Source: Anaeromyxobacter oryzae
GTDB taxonomy: Bacteria; Myxococcota; Myxococcia; Myxococcales; Anaeromyxobacteraceae
Assembly: GCF_023169945.1 (NCBI RefSeq)
Contig: NZ_AP025591.1
Coordinates: 6,122,501 to 6,186,500, forward strand
DNA: 64,000 nt
Direction of reading: 5' to 3'
Position 1 is the stretch's first letter; every line of letters begins with the position of its first letter. The notes under the pieces were generated by a model. It was not told the DNA's origin, ran no database searches, and was given only the letters and a program-made list of their open reading frames with translations. Made by a program: the position numbers and the translations under genes. Of this stretch, positions 54,643 to 62,364 are shown one piece after another.

Positions 54643-55335
54643 GTGCCGCTGAGCGACGACCGCGTGGCGCGGTGGTCGCGCCAGCTCATCGTGCCGGGCT
54701 TCGGCGAGGGCGCGCAGGAACGGCTCCTGTCGGCGCGCGTCCGGGTGGTGGGCGTGGATGCGGTCGCTTCGGCGGCGCTCGTCGCGCTCGTTCAGGCCGG
54801 CGTCGGGCGGATCTGGCTCGACGATCCCGAGTCGGTCGGGCCCGCCGATCTCGCCGGGTGGCTGTTCCCGCCGTCGGCGGTGGGCACGCCGCGGACGGAC
54901 GCCGCCCGCGCCGCCCTCGCGCCGCTCTCCGCCTTCATCTCGGTGGACGCGTACCCGATGGGCGGCGTCCCCGGCGCCGCGCTCGTCTGCGCTCCGTCCG
55001 TGGCCCAGGCGCTCGCCGCCGCCGAGGCGGCCCGCCGCGCGGGCATCCCGCACGTCGTCGTCGAGCCGGACGGCGACAGCGGCGCCGTGATCTCCGTCCC
55101 GCCGGGCGCGCCGTGCTACGCGTGTGCGCGGTCCGCCTCCGGCGCCGGCCGTCCACCCCAGGCCGGCGTCGCCGCCCTCGCGGCGCTCGCGGCGCTCGAG
55201 CTCGTCCAGCTGATCGCCACGCCGGCCGCCATCCCGGGTCGTCGCATCGACCTCGTACGCGGCGTGGCGACCTCCCGGCCGACCGCCCGGCTGGCGGGCT
55301 GCGCCTGCGCCGGCGCCCAGCCGGCAGAGTCCTGA
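54643..55335 (+). CDS. Degenerate E1-like (ThiF/MoeB) paralogue
   Basis: 230 residues from GTG 54643, set by AGGAGG at 54631-54637. It begins with the canonical E1 opening RWSRQLIVPGFGEGAQERLL, but the nucleotide loop is GVDAVA instead of GxGxxG, the DxxDxSNLNRQ adenylate-site motif is absent (DPESVGPADLAGW instead) and the catalytic Asp segment is missing. Metal cysteines remain (CYAC, 158-161, and a terminal CAC). It should fold like an E1 but not bind ATP. E1 enzymes work as dimers, and Uba2/Sae1-type pairs have one inactive half, so this may be the silent partner of the intact E1 upstream. That is inference. Confidence 0.8.
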   Translation: MPLSDDRVARWSRQLIVPGFGEGAQERLLSARVRVVGVDAVASAALVALVQAGVGRIWLDDPESVGPADLAGWLFPPSAVGTPRTDAARAALAPLSAFISVDAYPMGGVPGAALVCAPSVAQALAAAEAARRAGIPHVVVEPDGDSGAVISVPPGAPCYACARSASGAGRPPQAGVAALAALAALELVQLIATPAAIPGRRIDLVRGVATSRPTARLAGCACAGAQPAES

Positions 55336-55469
55336 CCGGGCACTGCCCCCGCCGGGCTCACGCCTTCGGTCGACGAGCGGACCTCTGGCCGGCGTGGCTG
55401 CCGGGCCCGATCGACGCGCCGGCGGGCAGTGCCTCGAGTTGACGGAACGGCAACTGCGACCCCCTGCGG

Positions 55470-55481
55470 GATTGCGCAATC
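55470..55481. promoter_or_regulatory. Palindrome upstream of cysC
   Basis: GATTGCGCAATC, a perfect 12-base palindrome in an AT-richer patch, 49 bases before the -35 of the cysC promoter. Candidate operator. The remainder of 55336-55630 carries the promoter and leader only. Confidence 0.35.
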
Positions 55482-55529
55482 TCCCGGAATCCGAGCCGAA
55501 TCGAATTCGCGCAAAAATGGACTCCGATT

Positions 55530-55557
55530 TTGCAGTCGAGCTCCTCGGGGGTATACT
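55530..55557 (+). promoter_or_regulatory. cysC promoter
   Basis: TTGCAG (55530-55535), 16-base spacer, TATACT (55552-55557). Start near 55564, leader about 67 bases with GGAGGA before the ATG. Confidence 0.65.
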
Positions 55558-55630
55558 GCCGCGACCGAGCCGCCCGACGGATGTGACGGACCGTCGGACC
55601 CGGCCGGAGGGGGCGCGACCGGAGGACTGC

Positions 55631-56335
55631 ATGGAGACGCAGCAGGGCGCGGGATTCGTGATCTGGCTCACCGGCATGAACCGCGCCGGCAAGAGCACGC
55701 TCGCCGAGCACCTGGCGGAGCGGCTCGCCGCGGCGGGGCGGCCGGTCGAGCTGCTCGACGAGGACGGCGACGCGGCCCTCCTCCTCGAGGGGCTCGGCTC
55801 GTCCAAGGACGACCGTGGCCGGGCGGTTGCGCGGCTCGGGTTCGTCGCGAAGGCGGCGATGCGGTCCGGCGGCGTCGCGGTCTGCGCCGCGCTCTCTCCG
55901 TACCGCGACGCGCGCGAGCAGCTGCGGAAGGAGGCGCGCCGGTTCGTCGAGGTCTTCGTCGACTGCTCGATGGAGAAGCTCCAGCAGCGCGATCCCCAGG
56001 GCATCTACAAGAGGGCGCTGGCCGGCGAGATCAAGGAGATCCCCGGCGTCGACGTGCCCTACGAGCCGCCCACGCGGCCCGAGGTGACCGTCCACACCGA
56101 CCAGCTCTCCGTCGACGAGGCGGCGACGCGCGTGTTCCAGGCGCTCGTCGACGGCAAGTACGTCGGCCCCACCGAGTTCGGGAAGCTCACGGGCGGGCTC
56201 CGCCCGCGCCGCGGCAAGGCCGGCAAGGCGGCCCGGAACGGCGCCCGCCGCAAGCTCGACGCGAAGGCGGCCGCCCGGAAGGCGCCGCGCAAGGTCGCCG
56301 CCCGTCGCCCGAAGCCGACGAAGCCGCGCCGGTAG
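55631..56335 (+). CDS. cysC: APS kinase-like protein with basic tail
   Basis: 234 residues. The CysC domain occupies about 1-185: P-loop GMNRAGKS (15-22; usual form GLSGSGKS), LLDEDGD in place of LDGDxVR, AALSPYRDAREQ, FVEVFVDCSMEKLQQRDPQGIYKRALAGEIKEIPGVDVPYEPP, all close to APS kinase, which makes PAPS from APS. The last 50 residues are a Lys/Arg/Ala tail (RRGKAGKAARNGARRKLDAKAAARKAPRK) not seen in CysC and likely to bind nucleic acid or acidic surfaces. Its own promoter and a ribosome site support the start. The altered Walker A and DGD motifs leave some doubt about the substrate. Confidence 0.8.
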   Translation: METQQGAGFVIWLTGMNRAGKSTLAEHLAERLAAAGRPVELLDEDGDAALLLEGLGSSKDDRGRAVARLGFVAKAAMRSGGVAVCAALSPYRDAREQLRKEARRFVEVFVDCSMEKLQQRDPQGIYKRALAGEIKEIPGVDVPYEPPTRPEVTVHTDQLSVDEAATRVFQALVDGKYVGPTEFGKLTGGLRPRRGKAGKAARNGARRKLDAKAAARKAPRKVAARRPKPTKPRR

Positions 56336-56368
56336 CGGGCGGCCCTGGCGCCCCGCGCCGGGCGAGAG

Positions 56369-56374
56369 TAAAAG
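56369..56374 (+). promoter_or_regulatory. -10 element of larE
   Basis: TAAAAG with ten bases to the larE ATG at 56385; predicted leader about 4 bases. Confidence 0.4.
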
Positions 56375-56384
56375 ACCCGGCGTC

Positions 56385-57239
56385 ATGAGCCCCATCCAGC
56401 TCGAGGGCCTCCGCAGCGCGTCGGAGGCCAAGCTCGCGCGCATGAAGACGGACATCGCCGCCTGCGGGAGCGCCCTGGTCGCGTTCTCGGCGGGCGTGGA
56501 CTCGACCTTCGTCCTCGCGGTGGCTCGCGAGGTGCTCGGGGCGGGCGCGATCGCGCTCACCGCGCACTCGCCGTCGGTGCCGCAGGCGGAGCGCGAGGAG
56601 GCGCGCGCGCTCGCGGCCCGGCTCGGGGTGCGGCACGTGGAGGTCACGAGCCGCGAGCAGGAGGACCCCAGATACGTCGCGAACGGCAGCGACCGCTGCT
56701 ACTTCTGCAAGTCCGAGCTGTACCGCCTCTGCGACGAGACCGCGCGCGCGCAGGGGATCGCCGCGATCCTCGACGGCTTCAACGCGGACGACCGCAAGGA
56801 CCACCGCCCTGGCCATCAGGCCGCGGTCGAGCGGCGGATCCGCTCCCCGCTCGCCGAGGCCGGGCTCTCGAAGGACGAGGTCCGCGCCTGGAGCGCGGCG
56901 TACGGCCTGCCCACCTGGGACAAGCCGCAGATGGCGTGCCTCGCGTCGCGCATCCCGTACGGCACGGCCGTGACGCCGGAGCGGCTCGGCCAGGTCGAGC
57001 GCGCCGAGGCCGCGCTCCGCGCGCTGGGCCTCCGGGACTTCCGCGTCCGCCACCACGGGGACATCGGGCGGATCGAGGTCGGCGAGGGGGAGCTCGACGC
57101 CGCCTTCGCCCGGCGCGCCGAGCTCGCCGCGGCGGTGAAGGGGGCGGGCTTCAAGCTCGCGGTGCTCGACCTCGAGCCGTTCCGGTCCGGGCGGATGAAC
57201 GCCCTCGCCGGGATCGCGCTCCCGGTGGTGCACGGGTGA
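56385..57239 (+). CDS. larE: LarE-type ATP-dependent sulfur transferase
   Basis: 284 residues. PP-loop SAGVDS at 35-40, RCYFCK at 104-109, and Cys185 in MACLASRIPYG, which aligns with the sacrificial Cys176 of Lactobacillus LarE; the enzyme gives up that sulfur to make the nickel-pincer nucleotide of lactate racemase-type enzymes. The CxxC before it could also fit the Fe-S subtype. No larB, larC or larA is in the window, so either these lie elsewhere or this member serves another thiolation. It stands at the end of the sulfur gene group; the following outer-membrane-like gene overlaps its stop (GTGA). Confidence 0.88.
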   Translation: MSPIQLEGLRSASEAKLARMKTDIAACGSALVAFSAGVDSTFVLAVAREVLGAGAIALTAHSPSVPQAEREEARALAARLGVRHVEVTSREQEDPRYVANGSDRCYFCKSELYRLCDETARAQGIAAILDGFNADDRKDHRPGHQAAVERRIRSPLAEAGLSKDEVRAWSAAYGLPTWDKPQMACLASRIPYGTAVTPERLGQVERAEAALRALGLRDFRVRHHGDIGRIEVGEGELDAAFARRAELAAAVKGAGFKLAVLDLEPFRSGRMNALAGIALPVVHG

Positions 57240-57775
57240 CGACGGGCCGGCTCGCGGTCATCGCGGCGCTGTGCGCCGCGTGCCTCCCGGCCGGTCCCGC
57301 GTCCGCGCTCGAGCCCCGCTTCGACCACCGCGACGAGCACGGCCCGTTCCTCGAGACGCTCGTCGCCTACGACACCGTGGCGATCTCGGGCCGGCCCACG
57401 GCGTCCTCCTGGCGGCCGGCGCTCCGGCTCGCGTACGGGTTCGACGTGGCGGGGGAGGGGAACGAGCTCATCCTCGGCGTGCAGGGCGCGCTCCGGTCCT
57501 GGGACGATCCCGCCCGCGAGCACGTGAACCTCGCGCTCGACGTGCGGTACCGCGCGTACTTCGGGACCGAGGAGCTGAAGACGTTCTTCGACGCCGGGGT
57601 GTGGGTCCCGGTCCGTTCGCGCCTCGCCGCAGGCCCGATGATCGGCGTCGGGATCGCGTACGACTTCTCGCGCACGTCCGGAGTCTACGCGGCGGGCGGA
57701 TTCGGCACCGCCTTCGGCGAGGCGCGGATCGCGACGTTCTCCGCGTCCATCGGGGCGCAGCTCCGCTTCGAGTAG
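57236..57775 (+). CDS. Small outer-membrane beta-barrel-like protein
   Basis: 179 residues from a GTG overlapping the larE stop. Residues 1-24 are a signal peptide (VIAALCAACLPAGPASALE). The mature part alternates hydrophobic and polar residues in about eight predicted strands (GNELILGVQGALRSW, VNLALDVRYRAYFG, FSASIGAQLRFE) and ends in FE close to a terminal Phe, as OmpW/OmpA-like barrels do. No named family. Coupling to larE may be only positional. Confidence 0.72.
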   Translation: MTTGRLAVIAALCAACLPAGPASALEPRFDHRDEHGPFLETLVAYDTVAISGRPTASSWRPALRLAYGFDVAGEGNELILGVQGALRSWDDPAREHVNLALDVRYRAYFGTEELKTFFDAGVWVPVRSRLAAGPMIGVGIAYDFSRTSGVYAAGGFGTAFGEARIATFSASIGAQLRFE

Positions 57776-57845
57776 CTCCCACCATCGTCGGGCCCTGGTT
57801 CGGTTGCGGCACGCGAGGCGTCCCGAGGCCCGCGCACGACCCTGT

Positions 57846-57875
57846 CAAGAAAACCGCCCGAAAGACGATTTCTTG
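57846..57875 (+). promoter_or_regulatory. Inverted repeat overlapping a -35
   Basis: CAAGAAA (57846-57852) and TTTCTTG (57869-57875) separated by 16 bases. The right arm overlaps the -35 of the next promoter. Likely operator for the ribbon-helix-helix protein encoded just downstream or for another regulator. Confidence 0.45.
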
Positions 57876-57900
57876 CTGGCCGGGTATCGAGTGGTAGCGT
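57873..57900 (+). promoter_or_regulatory. Promoter of the second ribbon-helix-helix gene
   Basis: TTGCTG (57873-57878), 16-base spacer, TAGCGT (57895-57900). Start near 57907, leader about 30 bases. Confidence 0.5.
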
Positions 57901-57936
57901 GTAGGTGGAAGTCATCACATGTCGCAAGGAGCGCAC

Positions 57937-58161
57937 ATGCACCCCGCCGATATCGCCACCGATGCCGCCACCGCGCTGAATCCCGCCGACGTCTCGAACC
58001 GGCTCGAGCCGATGCTGGTTCGGCTCCCGCGGCCGCTCGCCGCCGAGCTCCGCAACCTGGCCCGCCGCACCCGCGTGCGGCAGTCCGACTACCTGCGCGA
58101 GGCGGTCGCCGACCTGCTCGCGAAGTACGGCCACCGTCCGTCGGACCGGAGCACGATGTGA
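57937..58161 (+). CDS. Small ribbon-helix-helix-like protein
   Basis: 74 residues from ATG 57937, chosen over ATG 57919 because AAGGAG lies five bases before it. The C-terminal part (PMLVRLPRPLAAELRNLARRTRVRQSDYLREAVADLL) is a short strand and two helices, the CopG/Arc ribbon-helix-helix pattern found in repressors and antitoxins. No toxin-like gene follows. The inverted repeat across its promoter suggests autoregulation. Confidence 0.75.
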   Translation: MHPADIATDAATALNPADVSNRLEPMLVRLPRPLAAELRNLARRTRVRQSDYLREAVADLLAKYGHRPSDRSTM

Positions 58162-58257
58162 TCGGCGCCGTCCGCTCCGCCGGCGCGGCCCCCGCTCATC
58201 CTCTGCCTCCGCCGCGCTCCCGTCCGCTCGCGCGCGTCCGGCTGGTCCGGAGGCCGT

Positions 58258-59082
58258 TCATTCGCCGGCCGGGCGGCTTCCTGATCCCGGTGGATCTGCC
58301 GGACGCTCCAGGAGCCCGGGTGGATAGCGCACCGCTGCGAGCGTGAGCCCCCACCCGGGCGCGCGCACGCCGCGGTAGCGTCCGCGGGCCGCGAGGAGAT
58401 CGCGGATCACCGTGGGCGGCGCGCGCCCGACGCCGGCGGTCACGGCGGAGCCGACGAGGTTCCGCACCATCGCCCGCAGGAAGCCCTTCCCCTCGAGCAC
58501 GATGGCGTGGAGCGGCGCCCAGTCCGCCGAGATCACCTCGGCGGAGAGGAGCGTGCGCACCGTCCCGCGCTGCTCGCCGGGTCGCGCGAAGCCCGCGAAG
58601 TCGTGCTCGCCGACGGCGTGCGCGAGCGAGGACCGCAGCGTCGCCGGGTCGAGGTCGACGTCCGTGAGGTCCGGGAACGCACGCGCGTCCGGGAGCCGCC
58701 ACGCGTACGGAAGGAGCGGCTCCGGCGGCGGCGCGCCGACGAGGTAGACGTAGGTGCGGGTGAGGGCGTTCGCGCGCGCGTGGAAGGTGTGCGGGACGCG
58801 CCACGCGTCGAGCACGAGGATCCCCTGTGGCAGCGCGGCGTTGAGCGCGCGACGCAGCGCGTCTGGGTCGAGCGCCACACGGGCCGCGAAGCCGACCACC
58901 TGCGCCACGGCATGAACCCCGGCGTCGGTCCGGGCCGCGACCTGGAGCGTGGTCGACACGCCGATCCCCTCGAGAGCGTCCTCGAGCGCCTCCTGGACGG
59001 TCGGCAGCCCGGGCTGGCGCTGGAACCCGCGGAAGTGGCCGCCGTCGTAGAGCAGCCGGAGAGCGTAGAACCGCCTTTCCAC
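58258..59082 (-). CDS. truA: tRNA pseudouridine(38-40) synthase TruA
   Basis: 274 residues from GTG 59082. Catalytic Asp53 is in ARTDAGVHA; N-terminal YALRLLYDGGHFRGFQRQP, the LNAALPQGILVLDAWRVPHTFHARANA block and FLRAMVRNLVG are typical. Modifies U38-U40 in the anticodon arm. The C-terminal 20 residues are a proline-rich extension. Divergent from the GYF/TonB-like gene with only 74 bases between the start codons. Confidence 0.95.
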   Translation of the reverse strand: MERRFYALRLLYDGGHFRGFQRQPGLPTVQEALEDALEGIGVSTTLQVAARTDAGVHAVAQVVGFAARVALDPDALRRALNAALPQGILVLDAWRVPHTFHARANALTRTYVYLVGAPPPEPLLPYAWRLPDARAFPDLTDVDLDPATLRSSLAHAVGEHDFAGFARPGEQRGTVRTLLSAEVISADWAPLHAIVLEGKGFLRAMVRNLVGSAVTAGVGRAPPTVIRDLLAARGRYRGVRAPGWGLTLAAVRYPPGLLERPADPPGSGSRPAGE

Positions 59083-59156
59083 GCGTGCTATTTTCGCCGC
59101 ACCTGCCCCTCGGCGCGAGCCGATCCGCCTCCCCCCTCCAAACCGACCCCACGCGC

Positions 59157-60077
59157 ATGGCGCCTCCGACGACGCCCCACATCGACGACCCCGCCCTCGA
59201 GGGCGGCGACTGGCTCTTCCGCCGCGCCGGCGAGGTGTTCGGCCCGGTCGATTCCCGCACGCTGGCCGCGATGCTCTACCGCGGCGACATCGACGCGACG
59301 ACCCCCGTCTCGCCGGGGGATGGCACGTGGCGGCCGGTCGGCGAGGTCTCCGCGTTCGTCGTGCACTCCAAGAAGGCGGAGGCGGCGCTCCGGGTGGAGC
59401 GCGAGGTCACCGGCGCGCGCCTCCTGCAGGCGAGGAAGCACCGGCGCCACGCCGCGCTCGTCGCCGCCGCCGCGATGCTGCTCGTCGCCGGCGGCGTCGG
59501 GGGCGGATTCCTGCTCTGGAAGCTTCGCGCGGGCGGCTCCCGCAGCGAGCTCCTCGAGGACTTCGGCGCCGGCATCTCGCTCGCGTCGGCGGTGAAGGTG
59601 GGCGTCGGCTCGGGGGCGCGGCAGACCGGCGACGACTACGTCGAGGTCGCGCTGGACGCCGACGCGCGCGCGGCGACGCCGCCGGGCGCGCCCGACGCCG
59701 CCCGGGAGCGGTCGCGCTCCGCGCAGTCGCCGGCCGTCGCGAGCCGGCGGCCCGCGAGCGGGGCCGTCGAGGGCGGCGAGCTGGTCGCGGCCCAGTTCGA
59801 CGTCGCGAAGATCCAGCAGGTCGTCGCGCGCGAGCAGCGGACGCTCGCCCCGTGCTTCCGCGCGGAGGCCGATCGCTCCCCGGAGTTCCGCGGCGACGTG
59901 CCGCTCGAGTTCGCGATCGGCAACGACGGCCGGGTCGCAGCCCTGTGGATCGACGAGCCGCGCTTCAGGGACGGGCCGCTCCGCGACTGCATCCTCGCCC
60001 AGCTCCGGGCCTGGAGCTTCCCCTCGTTCCCGGGCCAGCGCCCGACCGTCCAGCTCGCCTTCCGGATCGGCCGATGA
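59157..60077 (+). CDS. GYF_2 / TonB-C-like single-pass membrane protein
   Basis: 306 residues from ATG 59157 (a GTG at 59085 would overlap the divergent promoter region). An N-terminal GYF_2-like domain (about 18-75: WLFRRAGEVFGPVDSRTLAAML ... GTWRPVGE) is followed by one membrane helix (about 101-122), a long Ala/Arg/Ser linker, and a C-terminal domain (about 215-306) like the AgmX/PglI or TonB-C-type module found in myxobacteria (LAPCFRAEADR ... VPLEFAIGNDGRVAALWID ... RAWSFPSFPG). The C-terminal domain would lie in the periplasm. Possibly part of gliding or envelope complexes, by analogy only. The next gene overlaps its stop (ATGA). Confidence 0.75.
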   Translation: MAPPTTPHIDDPALEGGDWLFRRAGEVFGPVDSRTLAAMLYRGDIDATTPVSPGDGTWRPVGEVSAFVVHSKKAEAALRVEREVTGARLLQARKHRRHAALVAAAAMLLVAGGVGGGFLLWKLRAGGSRSELLEDFGAGISLASAVKVGVGSGARQTGDDYVEVALDADARAATPPGAPDAARERSRSAQSPAVASRRPASGAVEGGELVAAQFDVAKIQQVVAREQRTLAPCFRAEADRSPEFRGDVPLEFAIGNDGRVAALWIDEPRFRDGPLRDCILAQLRAWSFPSFPGQRPTVQLAFRIGR

Positions 60078-60691
60078 CCGCCACCGCCGAGAAGCTCGCC
60101 GCCCGCGCCGAGGACCTGCCCGAGGGGTCTTTCCGGCGGAAGGTGCTCGAGGGCACCCAGCGATTCAAGTCCGCGTGGGTGGAGCTCGGACGCCTCCTCG
60201 CAGAGGTGAAGCGCAAGGAGCTGTGGCGGGAGTGGGGGTACCCGAGCTTCGAGCGGTACTGCTCCAAGGAGCTCTTCATCCGGAGCGCGACCGCGGACAA
60301 GCTGACCGCGAGCTTCGCGTTCCTGGAGCGGCACGAGCCCAGACTCGTCCACGCGCCCGACGCGGAGGCGAAGGCTCCGCCGTTCGAGGTGATCGAGGTG
60401 CTGTCGCGCGCGGAGGCGGCCGGCCGCCTGTCCGACTCCGGCTGGCGCGAGCTGCGCGACGAGGTCCTCGAGCGGCCGCCCACGCCCGCGGCGATGAACC
60501 GCAAGCTCGCGGAAAAGTTCGGGCCGCCGCCGGCGCCACCCGCGCCGCAGAAGGGCGAGCGGCTCGCGCGGCTCGCCGGGGCGGCGCGCCGGCTCGCGGA
60601 TGCGTGCGAGGAGGAGGGCGCCGTCCCGCGGGGCATGGCGCAGCGCGCCGCGGATCTCGCGAGGGACCTCGAGGCGCTCCTGGAGAAGTGA
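60074..60691 (+). CDS. Unknown helical protein
   Basis: 205 residues, coupled to the preceding gene by ATGA. Nearly all helical: LEGTQRFKSAWVELGRLLAEVKR, then WGYPSFERYCSKELFIRSATADKLTASFAFLERH, a Pro-rich joint, and a C-terminal coiled-coil-like LAGAARRLADACEEEG. The W-x-E-x-G-Y-x-S-F-E-x-Y segment resembles a motif seen in small DNA-binding or phage-type helical proteins, but I cannot name a family. No signal peptide. It lies between an envelope protein gene and clpX. Confidence 0.65.
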   Translation: MTATAEKLAARAEDLPEGSFRRKVLEGTQRFKSAWVELGRLLAEVKRKELWREWGYPSFERYCSKELFIRSATADKLTASFAFLERHEPRLVHAPDAEAKAPPFEVIEVLSRAEAAGRLSDSGWRELRDEVLERPPTPAAMNRKLAEKFGPPPAPPAPQKGERLARLAGAARRLADACEEEGAVPRGMAQRAADLARDLEALLEK

Positions 60692-60698
60692 ATCGGCG

Positions 60699-60787
60699 CC
60701 TCGAGGGGTTTCGTGGGGCGATGCGCCGGAGCCCTGGCTATATTCGACGCACGGGTCTCCGGATTCCGGGGCCTCGAGGTTTGGTGG
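60699..60787 (+). repeat. Imperfect direct repeats upstream of clpX
   Basis: CCTCGAGGGGTTTCGTGG (60699-60716) and CCTCGAGGTTTGGTGG (60772-60787) share CCTCGAGG, a TTT and GTGG. They flank a TATATT -10-like hexamer (60739-60744). A second -10 candidate TAACAT is at 60788-60793. Possible regulator binding sites. Confidence 0.4.
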
Positions 60788-60813
60788 TAACATCCTGAGC
60801 GGACGAGGGACCT

Positions 60814-62097
<1,284 letters not shown>

Positions 62098-62123
62098 GCG
62101 GTCGCCCGCGCAGCCTGCTTCCG

Positions 62124-62168
62124 ACGGGCCGGTCCCCGCGAGAGCGGGCACCGGCCCGTTCCCTTCTT
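62124..62168 (+). terminator. clpX terminator
   Basis: ACGGGCCGGT pairs with ACCGGCCCGT, with an inner CCGC-GAGA-GCGG hairpin, followed by TCCCTTCTT. Lies 26 bases after the stop. Confidence 0.8.
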
Positions 62169-62364
62169 GGGGGTGCCCCCGTCTCGTTGCGTCGCCGGGG
62201 TGAAGGCGCCGCACACTGTGCCGGGGTCGACGGCGTGGACCTCGCGAACTCCTCGGAATTGCGGTCGATTCGCGAGGCATCGTTCTTGCTCGACTTGCGT
62301 TCGAAGGTCCAAGGTCCAAGGGCGCTCTCGCGTCCGGACGAGTAGACGAGGACCGGGAGTCGCC

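Noticed and set aside
55511..55536. Sigma-54 promoter before cysC
   Set aside because: GG and GC are 11 bases apart rather than 10, and a good sigma-70 pair overlaps the same region.
62305..62328. AAGGTCC tandem repeat as an operator
   Set aside because: Only two full 7-base units with no matching promoter nearby; too little to support a binding-site claim.
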